A stretch of 63,506 bases of DNA from Plectonema radiosum NIES-515 (GTDB lineage: Bacteria; Cyanobacteriota; Cyanobacteriia; Cyanobacteriales; Nostocaceae): positions 1 through 63,506 of the forward strand of contig NZ_JAOWRF010000231.1 in the NCBI RefSeq assembly GCF_025753815.1. Direction: 5' to 3'. Under the pieces are notes generated by a model. It saw only the letters and a program-made list of their open reading frames with translations. It was not told the origin of the DNA and did not search any database. Position numbers and translations under genes: made by a program. Of the stretch, positions 17,266-26,111 are shown one piece after another (positions within the stretch are counted from its first letter, which is position 1; every line of letters starts with the position of its first letter).

Positions 17266-19956
17266 TTAGCGCCTTTGCGTGAGGTAAGATTTTTTGCGGG
17301 GAAACAAATCATCCATCAGTGTGTAAAGCACCGGGACAACAATCAAACTTAATACAGTAGAACTAATTAACCCACCAGCGATCGCAACAGCCATCGGCGA
17401 TCGCAATTCGGAACCTGCACCCAATCCTAAAGCGATGGGTACCATTCCTAAAATCGTTGCCGCAGTGGTCATCATGATTGGTCGCAGGCGCACGGGTCCT
17501 GCTTTGAGAATCGCTGCTGTGCGGTTTAAACCGGTGTCGCGCAATTGGTTAATATAATCTACAATCAGAATGGCATTTTTATTGCTTATTCCCAGTAAAA
17601 AGACAAAGCCGATTAGCGAAATCATCCCAAAATCGCTTTTAGTTATCAGTAATGCCAATAAAGCACCCACAATTGCTAAAGGCAAAGAAACGCCAATTAC
17701 CAACGGATCAACCCAGCCTTTAAACAGCCAAATCAGTACCGCGATAATGCACAAGGCAGACATTGCTAAAGTAGTGCCGAAACTGCTAATAACTGTGTTT
17801 AGGCTGGCAGAATCTCCTCCCAAATCTAAAGTAACATCTGGGGGAATCACCGATGAAGCGATCGCAACTAATTTATCGGTTGCATCACCCAAAGATAATT
17901 CTTTACCCAAATTCGCACTGATATAAGTTACCCGCTGATTATTTAAACGCTCAATTTGAAAGATTGTATCCTGGGGATTTGTTTCACCTGTTACCGTCAC
18001 ATCAGCAAATCCTGGTATTTTCACTATCTTGTCTTTGATCGCTTTTGCGGCTGTATTCAAAGCTTTCAAGTCATTACCTTGCAATGCGACTTGTAGCGGT
18101 TTTTGACCACCGCTATCGACAAATTGAATATCTTCCACGCTGGTAGTGACACCGACAAGATTTGGCAAAGAGGTACGGAACTGCTCTTGCAATTCTAAAG
18201 TGGTAATTGTGCGCTTATCTTTTAGTTTGATATAAAGTGTACCTTTATTCGGCTCACCTCCGCGAGAACCGACGGTAGTAAATACCGTTTCCACTGCTGG
18301 GGATTTTCTGACTACTTCTTCTAGTTTCTTAGCAACTTCGAGAGAATCATTTAAAGGATTAAAACTGGGAAGTGGGGAGTAGGGAGTAGGGAGTGGGGAT
18401 TGTTCTCCACCTAACAAGCTTCCTAAGAGTGCGTTTCCTTGCTTTTCTAATTCTGATATATTCGGCAAAGGAGCAGTATAAACAATATTAAACTCGCCGC
18501 GATCTAGTTTGGGAATAAATCCTTTAGGAATCAACGGAATCAACGCAATCCCTGCAATCAAGCTGAGTGCAGCTAAACCCATAACAATCCGGCGATGATT
18601 TAAAGACCAGCCGAGTAAATCGTGGTACAATCGGTTAAAGCTTGCGCCGATGTTGCTGGTTTGACGAGGGGGACGCGAAGAAGTCGGTTTTAGCCAGTAA
18701 AGAGCGAGAACTGGGGATAAAGTCCGCGCTACTAACAAAGAAGTCAGCATGGCTGCGGAAACAGTGATTCCAAAAGGCTTGAAAAATTGACCGATGGTGC
18801 CACCCATCAAACCTATGGGGAGAAAAACTGCTACTGCTGTAAAGGTGGCAGCGGTGACAGTCAAACCAATTTCATTTGTCGCTAAAAGTGCTGCTCGACG
18901 AGGACTTTCGCCATCTTGGATGTGTCGCATGATGTTTTCTACATCCACGATCGCATCATCAACTATACTACCAATTACCAAAGCTAAAGCGAGCAGGGTA
19001 ATCGTTTCTAAATTGAAGCCAAACAAAGCCATGACAATAAACGTTCCCAACATAGAGATGGGAATCGCTAATGCAGAAATGAAAGTAGCTTGCCAATTCC
19101 ATAAAAAGGGAAATATGACAACTACCGAAAGAGCGATCGCTTCAATTAACGCATCTATTGTAGATTGGGTAGCATTGCGGATATACTCTGCTTGGGTGGC
19201 TGCTAAGGTCAGTTTGACATCTTTCAGGGTAGATTGCAGTTTTTGAACTTCTTTTTCTACCCGACTGACAACTTCTAAAGTGTTGGCATTACCGCGTTTG
19301 ATGACTTGAAATGCTAAAGCATCCTTACCATTAAACCTAACTAATGTTGCTCCAAGTGTGGGTATAGATGCTTCGGAAGTAACATCGACAGGTGCGCCTA
19401 ACAAAGAGACTTTTAGGACTCCTGGAATAAGAGCGATCGCACTCACAATCTGCTCTTTAGTCAGTTTAGCTAAATCCGTTAAATTGCGCGAATCACTTTC
19501 AACAGCATAACTAATCGCTGCCGACTCATTCAAATTTAAAGGAATAACTTTATAACTTGCTCCCTCAATCAGACTTACCTGCTTCAGTCTAGTTTCGACT
19601 TCACGAGTCGATTTTTCCAAATTCGTCCCAACAGCAAAAGACAAACTCACCACACTTTGACCAGGATACGACGAAGAGCGCACATCATCAAGTCCGGGAA
19701 GCTCACGTAAGCGCATTTCCACAGGTTGAGTTAACTTTGCTTCCGTATCCACAGCCGTAGTTAACGGTGCAGAGGCATTCACCACAACCACCGGAAAGGT
19801 AACATCAGGAAACAAAGCATATTTGAGAGAACTGAAAGCCAAAAGTCCAGCTACCGTCACCGCAATCCAAAACGAGAGCGTCACCCACGAAAATTGAATC
19901 GCTAACTTGGAAATATTAAAGCGCTCTCGTGCGGATTTCGAGTTATTGAGTCCCAT
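17266..19956 (-). CDS. RND-family efflux permease (AcrB/HAE1-like)
   Basis: 896 residues, shorter than the usual 1,030-1,050. Typical elements: N-terminal helix, periplasmic porter domains, ALALVIGSIVDDAIVDVENI (the TM4 proton-relay aspartates) and the TM10-12 block GFVFLLGISNKNAILIVDYIN. Proton-driven export of hydrophobic compounds is expected. No membrane-fusion partner or outer-membrane gene adjoins it. Residues around 520-535 (GEQSPLPTPYSPLPSF) are encoded by a GGGAGTA heptamer repeat at 18370-18405, an in-frame repeat insertion in a periplasmic loop. Location inside the hopanoid region may be coincidental. Confidence 0.88.
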   Translation of the reverse strand: MGLNNSKSARERFNISKLAIQFSWVTLSFWIAVTVAGLLAFSSLKYALFPDVTFPVVVVNASAPLTTAVDTEAKLTQPVEMRLRELPGLDDVRSSSYPGQSVVSLSFAVGTNLEKSTREVETRLKQVSLIEGASYKVIPLNLNESAAISYAVESDSRNLTDLAKLTKEQIVSAIALIPGVLKVSLLGAPVDVTSEASIPTLGATLVRFNGKDALAFQVIKRGNANTLEVVSRVEKEVQKLQSTLKDVKLTLAATQAEYIRNATQSTIDALIEAIALSVVVIFPFLWNWQATFISALAIPISMLGTFIVMALFGFNLETITLLALALVIGSIVDDAIVDVENIMRHIQDGESPRRAALLATNEIGLTVTAATFTAVAVFLPIGLMGGTIGQFFKPFGITVSAAMLTSLLVARTLSPVLALYWLKPTSSRPPRQTSNIGASFNRLYHDLLGWSLNHRRIVMGLAALSLIAGIALIPLIPKGFIPKLDRGEFNIVYTAPLPNISELEKQGNALLGSLLGGEQSPLPTPYSPLPSFNPLNDSLEVAKKLEEVVRKSPAVETVFTTVGSRGGEPNKGTLYIKLKDKRTITTLELQEQFRTSLPNLVGVTTSVEDIQFVDSGGQKPLQVALQGNDLKALNTAAKAIKDKIVKIPGFADVTVTGETNPQDTIFQIERLNNQRVTYISANLGKELSLGDATDKLVAIASSVIPPDVTLDLGGDSASLNTVISSFGTTLAMSALCIIAVLIWLFKGWVDPLVIGVSLPLAIVGALLALLITKSDFGMISLIGFVFLLGISNKNAILIVDYINQLRDTGLNRTAAILKAGPVRLRPIMMTTAATILGMVPIALGLGAGSELRSPMAVAIAGGLISSTVLSLIVVPVLYTLMDDLFPRKKSYLTQRR

Positions 19957-20050
19957 CTGGCAAAATCATCATGCGGACGAATTATTAGTGATCGTACATT
20001 AATCATCTCAGGAATGCGAATTCTTTCTTCCCGTAGTAAGCACGAAGAGT

Positions 20051-20300
20051 GCTTTCTTACACCGTTTTTGGGAACACTACTATAACAGGACTTAAGTTTA
20101 TTTGAGCGCTGAAGCTCTCGCTACGTTAATTTCAGTGCTTTCATTACACCGCTTTTGGGAACACTAGTATAACAGGACTTAAGTTTATTTGAGCGCTGAA
20201 GCGATCGCTACGTTAATTTCAGTGCTTTCTTACACCGCTTTTTTGGGAACACTAGTATAAAGCACCATTATTCATTTGAGCGAGTACAGCGCTCACTACG
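20051..20300. repeat. Three tandem ~87-bp units containing REP hairpins
   Basis: Units begin GCTTTCTTACACCG at 20051, 20137 and 20224 (86, 87 and about 77 bp). Each contains TTGGGAACACTA and a GAGCGCTGAAG...CGCTACG hairpin; the last ends GAGTACAGCGCTCACTACGG directly before the RAYT start codon. They fill the 348-bp gap between the RND gene and the RAYT. Confidence 0.85.
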
Positions 20301-20304
20301 GTTC

Positions 20305-20904
20305 ATGTACGAATATCGTAAACTAACAGCAGAAGAAAAAGCAGAATTAGTTAAACAACGCTTAAGTCGTGGTTATCCACCTCATTCACCACCACATACG
20401 GTGCGAGATCGACCATTTTATCTGTTAACAGCAGCTTGCTACGAACACAAGTGTCATCTTCACTCGGAATCTCGGCGCCAGCAACTACTAGATATGCTAT
20501 TTGAGAAATTTATTCCCAACGATGTCGAAATCCTTGCTTGGGTTATTTTGCCTAATCATTATCATCTTTTAGTACACATTGTTAATTTTGATGTTTTGGG
20601 TAATTTATTTCGCTCAATTCATGGTGCGACTTCTCGTCAATGGAATCTTGAGGAAAATCTACGTCAGAGAAAAGTTTGGTATCGGTATAGCGATCGCGCT
20701 ATTCGCTCCCAAAGGCACTATTATAATAGTCTCAACTATATTCATTACAACTGTGTTAAACATGGTTGGGCACAATCTCCTTACGATTGGGTTCATAGCA
20801 GTGTTCATTGGTATTTACAAGAGTATGGACGGCAATGGCTGCGTGATTGTTGGGTTGAATATTCGCTGCAAGATGATGATAATGGTTGGGATGAGTATGA
20901 GTAG
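20305..20904 (+). CDS. REP-associated tyrosine transposase (RAYT-1)
   Basis: 199 residues of the Y1/IS200-like HUH superfamily: His85-Tyr-His87 in ILPNHYHLLVH, and Tyr145 in NYIHYNCVKHG as the candidate nucleophile (usual form YIHYNPVKHG). RAYTs are domesticated single-copy transposases that process REP hairpins starting with GTAG. REPs of the form GTAGTGAGCG...CGCTC lie immediately on both sides (20278-20299 and 20910-20931), supporting that pairing. A degraded second copy of its 3' end is at 24057-24475. The DDDNGWDEYE tail is acidic. Confidence 0.88.
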   Translation: MYEYRKLTAEEKAELVKQRLSRGYPPHSPPHTVRDRPFYLLTAACYEHKCHLHSESRRQQLLDMLFEKFIPNDVEILAWVILPNHYHLLVHIVNFDVLGNLFRSIHGATSRQWNLEENLRQRKVWYRYSDRAIRSQRHYYNSLNYIHYNCVKHGWAQSPYDWVHSSVHWYLQEYGRQWLRDCWVEYSLQDDDNGWDEYE

Positions 20905-20909
20905 TGATT

Positions 20910-20931
20910 GAGCGCTGAAGCGCTCACTACG
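20910..20931. repeat. REP hairpin between RAYT-1 and hpnG
   Basis: GAGCGCTGAAGCGCTC followed by ACTACG; read on the reverse strand it begins GTAG. An identical 22-bp sequence occurs at 41330-41351 and a variant at 24482-24501. Confidence 0.85.
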
Positions 20932-20938
20932 AAAATGT

Positions 20939-21613
20939 ATGTTTGAATCAACATTTCCGATAATTGTGGTTCCTCAGGGAGCAGAGTATAAAGCTGTGTG
21001 TCGCGGTTTAACCTCGAAACAAAATGTAATACCGATTCCTGTGGGTGGTCAGGCTGTAAGCAGATATTTGCGAAGTTGTCAAGATAAGTGGAAGCCCCAA
21101 ACAAAAGTTCTGGTGATGGGTTTATGTGGCAGCTTGCGCGATCGCTTTCAAGTCGGGGATATTGTTTTGTACGATGAATGTGTATATGAAACGAAGGTGC
21201 AACAGTGCGATCGCTCTTTCACAGCAGAACTTTACGCACATCTTCAAGATCAGGTTTCTTTGGTGAAGGGGTTAAGTTGCGATCGCGTAGTTTGTTCGGC
21301 TAAAGAAAAGCTGCATTTAGGGGAAATATCCAAAGCTGATGTTGTTGATATGGAAGGCTTTGCAGCTTTAGAGTTTTTTCAGCAAGCAGGTGTACAAGTG
21401 GCAATGCTGCGAGTCGTCAGCGATGACTCTAAGCACGATATACCTGATTTAACATCAGCAATCAATTCTGATGGTTCCCTTCAACCTTTGCCTTTAGCTA
21501 TCACCATGATTCGTCAACCTATTGCCGCAACTCGTTTAATTAGAGGTTCCCTGGCAGGTTTAAAAGTATTAGAAGAAGTTACAACATTTCTCTTTGCTGG
21601 AGAAAAAATATAG
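20939..21613 (+). CDS. hpnG: Nucleoside phosphorylase-type protein, probable adenosylhopane nucleosidase HpnG
   Basis: 224 residues with the purine nucleoside phosphorylase/MTAN fold: VLVMGLCGSLRDRFQVGDIVLY (phosphate/ribose region), DVVDMEGFAALEFFQQ (ribose-binding Met-Glu) and MLRVVSDDS (catalytic Asp). HpnG removes adenine from adenosylhopane, the HpnH product; the neighbouring hopanoid genes support this assignment, though the family is broad. It is on the opposite strand from hpnH/hpnA, starting 34 bp after RAYT-1 with a REP between. A deleted copy lies at 24509-24947. Confidence 0.78.
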   Translation: MFESTFPIIVVPQGAEYKAVCRGLTSKQNVIPIPVGGQAVSRYLRSCQDKWKPQTKVLVMGLCGSLRDRFQVGDIVLYDECVYETKVQQCDRSFTAELYAHLQDQVSLVKGLSCDRVVCSAKEKLHLGEISKADVVDMEGFAALEFFQQAGVQVAMLRVVSDDSKHDIPDLTSAINSDGSLQPLPLAITMIRQPIAATRLIRGSLAGLKVLEEVTTFLFAGEKI

Positions 21614-21698
21614 CAGACTACACCTTGTTATTAGTAATCAAAGAATTTATCCCACTAATACCAAGAAATGGTAATTTATTTCGGGAAAAGAAAGGTGT

Positions 21699-21826
21699 AA
21701 GTAGGTGGACATAATTAAATATAAAATAAAATATGAGTTCGTAGTGAGCGATTTATCGCTCTGGGAAAGCATTCTAAGGACTAAAGTCCTTACTACGATC
21801 TGAAGTTTAATTTAGTTCTCCTACTT
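21699..21826. mobile_element. Miniature element with AAGTAGGTGGAC ends carrying a REP
   Basis: Left end AAGTAGGTGGACATAATTAA and right end TTTAGTTCTCCTACTT are imperfect inverted repeats. Comparison with the duplicated segment at 25034 shows this stretch absent there, which marks it as an insertion. Inside are GTAGTGAGCGATTTATCGCT and AAGGACTAAAGTCCTT hairpins of the REP type. Confidence 0.65.
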
Positions 21827-21834
21827 ATTTATTG

Positions 21835-21954
21835 ATGACTAGGCGTTTTGAAAGACTAAGTGACCTGGAATGGAAGCTTTTTGATGATGTATTCCCTGAA
21901 GAGCCATCTAAACGTGGAAAAGGAATGCCTCATGCTGCGTATCGTCATGTATGA
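21835..21954 (+). pseudogene. IS5-family transposase N-terminal fragment (copy 1)
   Basis: 39 codons (MTRRFERLSDLEWKLFDDVF...) nearly identical to the start of the longer fragment at 25044, then a premature TGA and a frameshift. Part of the segmental duplication. Confidence 0.8.
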
Positions 21955-22018
21955 AATAGTCGAATACCGATTTTATATGAAGATGCATATATAGCGGTTC
22001 TCATTTGAGTGAAATACA

Positions 22019-22300
22019 GACCTAACCCCCTACCCCCTTCCCTTGGAGGGAAGGGGGAAAAGCCCCTCTCCTCATAGGAGAGGGGTTGGGGAGAGGTCAG
22101 AGTGTATTGGACATCTCCAGAAATTAATTATGCGTTGCCCGAAACCATTGTAGAGACGTAGCAGTGCTACGTCTCTACATTCATTTTCGGAGATGTCTAT
22201 TGGATTCAATTGCAAAACCCCCTTAAGAGCACTCTTAAGGGGGAAAAGCCCCTCTCCTCATAGGAGAGGGGTTGGGGAGAGGTCAGAGTGTATTGGATTC
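22019..22300. repeat. Two copies of a CCCCCTACCCCCTTCCC repeat flanking a MITE-1
   Basis: The units at about 22019-22105 and 22205-22300 share AAGCCCCTCTCCTCATAGGA and GTTGGGGAGAGGTCAGAGTG and can fold into GGGAAGGGGG/CCCCCTTCCC-type hairpins. A related unit is at 59018-59100. The 21955-22441 stretch contains no gene. Confidence 0.75.
22109..22198. mobile_element. MITE-1 copy (90 bp) with ATT duplication
   Basis: GGACATCTCC...GGAGATGTCT, flanked by ATT at 22106-22108 and 22199-22201. The uninterrupted target (GTGTATTGGATTCAATTGC) exists just downstream at about 22290, so the 3-bp duplication is directly visible. The core holds GTAGAGACGTAG/CTACGTCTCTAC. Confidence 0.85.
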
Positions 22301-22441
22301 AATTGCAAACCGCTATAATTTAGCCTGCGTGTGCCTGCTTTGTTTGTGTAGCCCCAGGCTTCCAGCCTGAGGTAATGTGCAGCCTCACATAGAATTGGTC
22401 CAAGGTGACAACAAGAACGTTGTTTTGCGCTGTGTTCAACC

Positions 22442-22823
22442 TAAGTATCGTCGTAGTCCTGTTGATGGGACAAAAAGTATATTTTGATTCCTTCATTGAC
22501 CCCGCGACTATCCATATATATATGGATTCCAAGGATTTTATTAGTGGGATAGGTTCACAAAAATTTCATATAACGTGTTCTAAAAAACCTTTAGCATGAA
22601 AAATATAATGATTTAATTGATACTGTTCTAAAGCTATTTAATCTATAGAACTCTAAATCATTATGTCTAGAGTTAAATCTAGGTCAAATGCATCTTATTT
22701 TGATAATGCTTACTGGGTAAATGTTTCAAGCATTGTTCATTTTGATGAGTAAAATTTGAAACCCTTGGGGGCATGAATTACAGAATTTAGATCCCTTTGC
22801 CTTGGATTTAGCTCTAGACACAT
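22442..22823. repeat. Duplicated RTX upstream region (copy 1)
   Basis: About 380 bp nearly identical to 25729-26111, including CCATATATATATGGA palindrome, an AT-rich stretch and TTGGATTTAGCTCTAGACAC before the ATG. Such conservation next to diverged repeats suggests a retained promoter/leader or recent duplication. Confidence 0.85.
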
Positions 22824-23573
22824 ATGAAATCAACAAAAGGAAAATCAAAGTACATGGCTACAATCATCGGTACCGCTAATAGCGAAACCCTCAATGGGAC
22901 TATTAACGACGACAGCATCTATGGGCTTGCTGGCAACGACACCCTCAATGGGCTTGCTGGCAACGACACCCTCTATGGGGGTGATGGCAACGACATCCTC
23001 AATGGGGGTTTGGGCAACGACATCCTCTATGGGGATAATGGCAACGACACCCTCGATGGGGGTGCTGGCAACGACACCCTCAATGGGGGTGATGGCAACG
23101 ACATCCTCTTAGGGGGTGATGGCACCGACATCCTCTCTGGGGGTAATGGCAACGACCAACTCTATGCGGGTTTTGGCAACGACACCCTCTCTGGGGGTTT
23201 TGGCGACGACATCCTCTATGGGGGTGATGGTGGTGGCAACGATACCTTAACTGGTGGTCCTGGCAGCGATCGGTTCCAGTTCTCCCAGCGTGTGCAAGGT
23301 GCTGTAGATACCATCACTGATTTTACTCCTGGCATTGATAAGCTCGAGTTTTCTGCCTCTGGTTTTGGTGGTGGTCTAGCGCAAGGTACACTTCCAGCTT
23401 CTCGGTTCGTTCTGGGTAGTTCTGCAACAAATACCAGTCAACGGTTTATCTATAACAACGGTAATTTGTTCTTTGATGTTGATGGTAATGGTAGTGCTGG
23501 TGGACAACAGCTGATTGCTACTCTAAGTGGTAGTCCAAATCTGACATCCAACGACATCCGTATCATTGCTTAA
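22824..23573 (+). CDS. RTX calcium-binding repeat protein (copy 1)
   Basis: 249 residues. Residues about 35-145 are at least ten GGxGxDxLx nonapeptides (GNDTLNGG-type), the calcium-binding beta-roll of type I-secreted RTX proteins; they are encoded by a 27-bp tandem DNA repeat. The C-terminal 90 residues ([18 protein letters not shown]...[20 protein letters not shown]) are the conserved secretion-type tail. There is no enzymatic domain. An internal ATG at 22854 ([11 protein letters not shown]) after AAAGGAAAA may be the true start. The paralogue at 26112 has fewer repeats. No T1SS genes nearby. Confidence 0.88.
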   Translation: MKSTKGKSKYMATIIGTANSETLNGTINDDSIYGLAGNDTLNGLAGNDTLYGGDGNDILNGGLGNDILYGDNGNDTLDGGAGNDTLNGGDGNDILLGGDGTDILSGGNGNDQLYAGFGNDTLSGGFGDDILYGGDGGGNDTLTGGPGSDRFQFSQRVQGAVDTITDFTPGIDKLEFSASGFGGGLAQGTLPASRFVLGSSATNTSQRFIYNNGNLFFDVDGNGSAGGQQLIATLSGSPNLTSNDIRIIA

Positions 23574-23651
23574 CGACTACTTGTCCTCAAAGCGGGTAAA
23601 CTACCACACACTCGTCGGAATACCAACTGAGTGTGGGCGCCTCAGTTGCCC

Positions 23652-23744
23652 CAATATGGTTCGGTTAACGTATGTAGAGACTAGCAAGTGCAACGTCTCT
23701 ACAAGGGTTCTGGGTTCACAAATATTCTTAACCGAACCGTATTG
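23652..23744. mobile_element. MITE-2 copy (93 bp) with 10-bp target duplication
   Basis: CAATATGGTTCGGTTAA and TTAACCGAACCGTATTG are near-perfect 17-bp inverted ends. The 10-bp TCAGTTGCCC occurs directly on both sides (23642-23651 and 23745-23754). A GTAGAGACTAG...CGTCTCTAC hairpin is internal. Confidence 0.82.
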
Positions 23745-23909
23745 TCAGTTGCCCTAGAATCGAATAGCGCGGAAAGATTGCAGCTAAGGTATTGTGAACC
23801 GCTTTCTACAGTTTACAGTTGCCTCTAATTGTTTAATGACATTCGCTGCGTTTGCCCTGGGGCGTCCCCTTTCCAGCCACAATGACCGCAGTCATAGTTT
23901 TATCCCATT

Positions 23910-23999
23910 AGACATCTCCGGAGTCATACGTAGAGACGTAGCAATGCTACGTCTCTACAAGGGTTTCGGGCAACGCATAATTAATTTCTGGAGACGTCT
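23910..23999. mobile_element. MITE-1 copy (90 bp)
   Basis: AGACATCTCC...GGAGACGTCT flanked by ATT at 23907-23909 and 24000-24002, with an internal GTAGAGACGTAG/CTACGTCTCTAC hairpin and the family GGGCAACGCATAATTAATTT on the reverse strand. Confidence 0.83.
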
Positions 24000-24056
24000 A
24001 TTGCGATAAGACTCCCCTCGGATGGGATGGGTATGCAAGCAGTTATGGCAGGTTTG

Positions 24057-24475
24057 GGAAGTGTTCATTGGTATTTACAAGAATATGGACTAATACCGTT
24101 CAGTTAAGCCCGAAATCCTCTGTAGAGACGCGAAATCCTCTGTAGAGACGCGAAATTTCTGTAGAGACGCGAAATTCTCTGTAGAGACGCGAAATTCTCT
24201 GTAGAGACGCGAAATTTCTGTAGAGACGCGAAATTTCTGTAGAGACGCGAAATTCTCTGTAGAGACGCGAAATTCTCTGTAGAGACGCGAAATTCTCTGT
24301 AGAGACGCGAAATTCTCTGTAGAGACGCGAAATTTCGCGTCTCTACATGCCGAAATCAATACCAAAAATCCTTCTTCTCCAAGCGTATTGGAATATGGAC
24401 GACAATCGCCTAGCCATTGTCGTCCATATTTCCTGCAACCCCTATGATAATGGTTGGGATGACTATGAGTAGTGC
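24057..24475 (+). pseudogene. RAYT-1 3' remnant interrupted by MITE-2
   Basis: AGTGTTCATTGGTATTTACA and GATAATGGTTGGGATGA(C)TATGAGTAG match the end of RAYT-1 (20800-20904). Between them sit the MITE-2 at 24091-24390 and a short inverted filler. The REP that follows RAYT-1 also follows here. Only the last ~35 codons remain. Confidence 0.82.
24091..24390. mobile_element. MITE-2 copy expanded by eleven ~20-bp tandem repeats
   Basis: TAATACCGTTCAGTTAAG...GCGTATTG flanked by a perfect 10-bp duplication GAATATGGAC (24081-24090 and 24391-24400). Inside, GTAGAGACGCGAAATT(C/T)CT is repeated eleven times at 19-20 bp spacing (24122-24337) and closed by AAATTTCGCGTCTCTAC. Expansion makes this copy 300 bp instead of about 100. 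Confidence 0.88.
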
Positions 24476-24508
24476 CATTCGCGAGTACAGCGCTCACTAC
24501 GAAAACCT

Positions 24509-24947
24509 ATGTTTGATTAATCAACATTTGCTATCATTATTGTTCCTCAAGGAGCAGAGTATAAGGCTGTGTATCGCGGTTTAACCTCGAAACAAAATGT
24601 AATACAGACTTTCACAGCAGAACTTTACGCACATCTTCAAGAAAAGGTTTCTTTGGTGAAGGGGTTGAGTTGCGATCGCGTAATTTGTTCGGCTAAAGAA
24701 AATAGAATTTTTTCAGCAAGCAGGTGTAGAAGTGGCAATGCTGGGAGTTGTCAGCGATGACTCTAAGCACGATATACCTAATTTTACATCAGCAATCAAT
24801 TCTGATGGTTCCCTTCAACCTTTGTCTTTAGCTATTACCATGATTCGTCAATTTATTGCCGCAACTCGTTTAATTAGAGGTTCCCTGGGAGGATTAAAAG
24901 TATTAGAAAAAGTTACAACATTTCTCTTTGTTGGAAAAAAATTCTAG
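24509..24947 (+). pseudogene. hpnG pseudogene (deleted copy)
   Basis: Closely matches hpnG at 20939-21613 but has an in-frame TAA four codons after the ATG, loses roughly 175 bp after AACAAAATGTAATAC and a further ~70 bp covering the VVDMEGFAAL motif, and is out of frame thereafter. The 3' flank (CAGACTACACCTTGTTATTA) also matches copy 1. Confidence 0.87.
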
Positions 24948-25043
24948 CAGACTACACCTTGTTATTAGTAATCAAAGAATTTATCCCACTAATACCAAGA
25001 AATGGTAATCTATTTTTGTAAAAGAAAGGTGTATCTAGTATTG

Positions 25044-25475
25044 ATGGCTGGGCGTTTTGAAGGACTAAGTGACCTGGAATGGAAGCTTTTTGATGATGTA
25101 TTCCCTGAAGAGCCATCTAAGCGTGGAAAAGGAATGCCTCATACTGCGTATCGTTATGTATTAAATAGCCTAATGTACATCCTGGTTACAGGGTGTCGAT
25201 GGTGTGATTTACCAAAGGGAGATATATGGGCATCTAAAAGCTCATCTCACCGATGGTTAAAGCGGTGGCGTTCAGATGGAACATTTGAACATTTAAAAGC
25301 ACGTATATTGGCGATCGCCGATGAGAAAAACTTGATAAATTGGGATTTTGGGGCTGTAGACGGCTCTTTTTCCCCCTGGGAAAGGAGGAGGCGAGGATAT
25401 TACTTAGGTAAAAAGGGTAAAAATGTTTTAATTCATACACGAATCGATGGGAACGGAATGCCGTTGGCTAATTAG
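25044..25475 (+). pseudogene. IS5-family transposase, 3'-truncated by a MITE-1 (copy 2)
   Basis: 143 codons from the ATG at 25044: DUF4096-type N-terminal domain (MAGRFEGLSDLEWKLF..., TGCRWCDLP, SSSHRWLKRW) and the first DDE aspartate in GAVDGSFSPW. The frame stops at TAG created by the ATTAGAC junction of the MITE-1 at 25474. The rest of the catalytic domain is missing; 25565-25728 does not restore it. Full-length IS5 members of this group have about 260 residues. Confidence 0.85.
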
Positions 25476-25564
25476 ACAACCTATTTGAAAATGAACTATG
25501 CGTTACCCAAACCCCAAGAGACGCTTGGGTATCGCGTCTCTACATTCTTTCTTTTGAGAGGTCT
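25474..25564. mobile_element. MITE-1 copy (91 bp) inside the IS5 transposase
   Basis: Degenerate ends AGACAACCTA and TGAGAGGTCT with ATT at 25471-25473 and 25565-25567; interior AACTATGCGTTACCCAAAC and GAGACGCTTGGGT/ATCGCGTCTC. Confidence 0.75.
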
Positions 25565-25728
25565 ATTGTACAACTCCAGCCAATGGAAATGTATCAGCAT
25601 AAGTGTCTGGTAAAATCTTCCTTTAGATGTGTCCACAATTAAGATAGGGGCTTTATAGCATGTGGGGAAAAGTTTTTTCAACCTGACTTTACCCCTGACC
25701 ATCAACCCCTTTTACCCGACATTGGTAA

Positions 25729-26111
25729 GTATCGTCGTAATCGTGTCGATGGGAACGTCAAAAAGTATATTTTGATTTTTTCATTGACCTCGCGACTATC
25801 CATATATATATGGATTCCAAGGATTTTATTAGTGGGATAGGTTCACGAAAACTTCATATAATGTGTTCTAGAAAACCTTTAGCATGGAGAATCTAATGAT
25901 TTAATTTATACTGTTCTAAAGCTATTTAATCTATAGAACTCTAAATCATTATGTCTAGAGTTAAATCTAGGTCAAATGCATCTTATTTTGATAATGCTTA
26001 CTGGGTAAATGTTTCAAGCATTGTTCATTTTGATGAGTAAAATTTGAAACCCTTGGGGGCATGGATTACAGAATTTAGATCCCTTTGCCTTGGATTTAGC
26101 TCTAGACACAT
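25729..26111. repeat. Duplicated RTX upstream region (copy 2)
   Basis: Near-identical to 22442-22823; includes the same CCATATATATATGGA palindrome and TCTAGAGTTAAATCTAGG. The segment 25565-25728 before it is unique and has no recognised gene. Confidence 0.85.

Noticed and set aside
22894-23112. Forward frame with [16 protein letters not shown]-type repeats
   Set aside because: Alternative-phase reading of the 27-bp RTX repeat; the RTX frame has the conserved domain and tail.
24112-24346. Possible CRISPR array
   Set aside because: The 19-20-bp units are contiguous with no spacers and lie inside a MITE-2.
24090-24497. Reverse frame of 135 codons rich in FRVSTENFASLQ
   Set aside because: It is a translation of the tandem repeat in the MITE-2, not a gene.
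25496-25705. 69-codon reverse frame after the IS5 fragment
   Set aside because: No recognised domain, partly inside the MITE-1; another phase of the same strand reads DTYADTFPLAGVV, but I cannot assign it.
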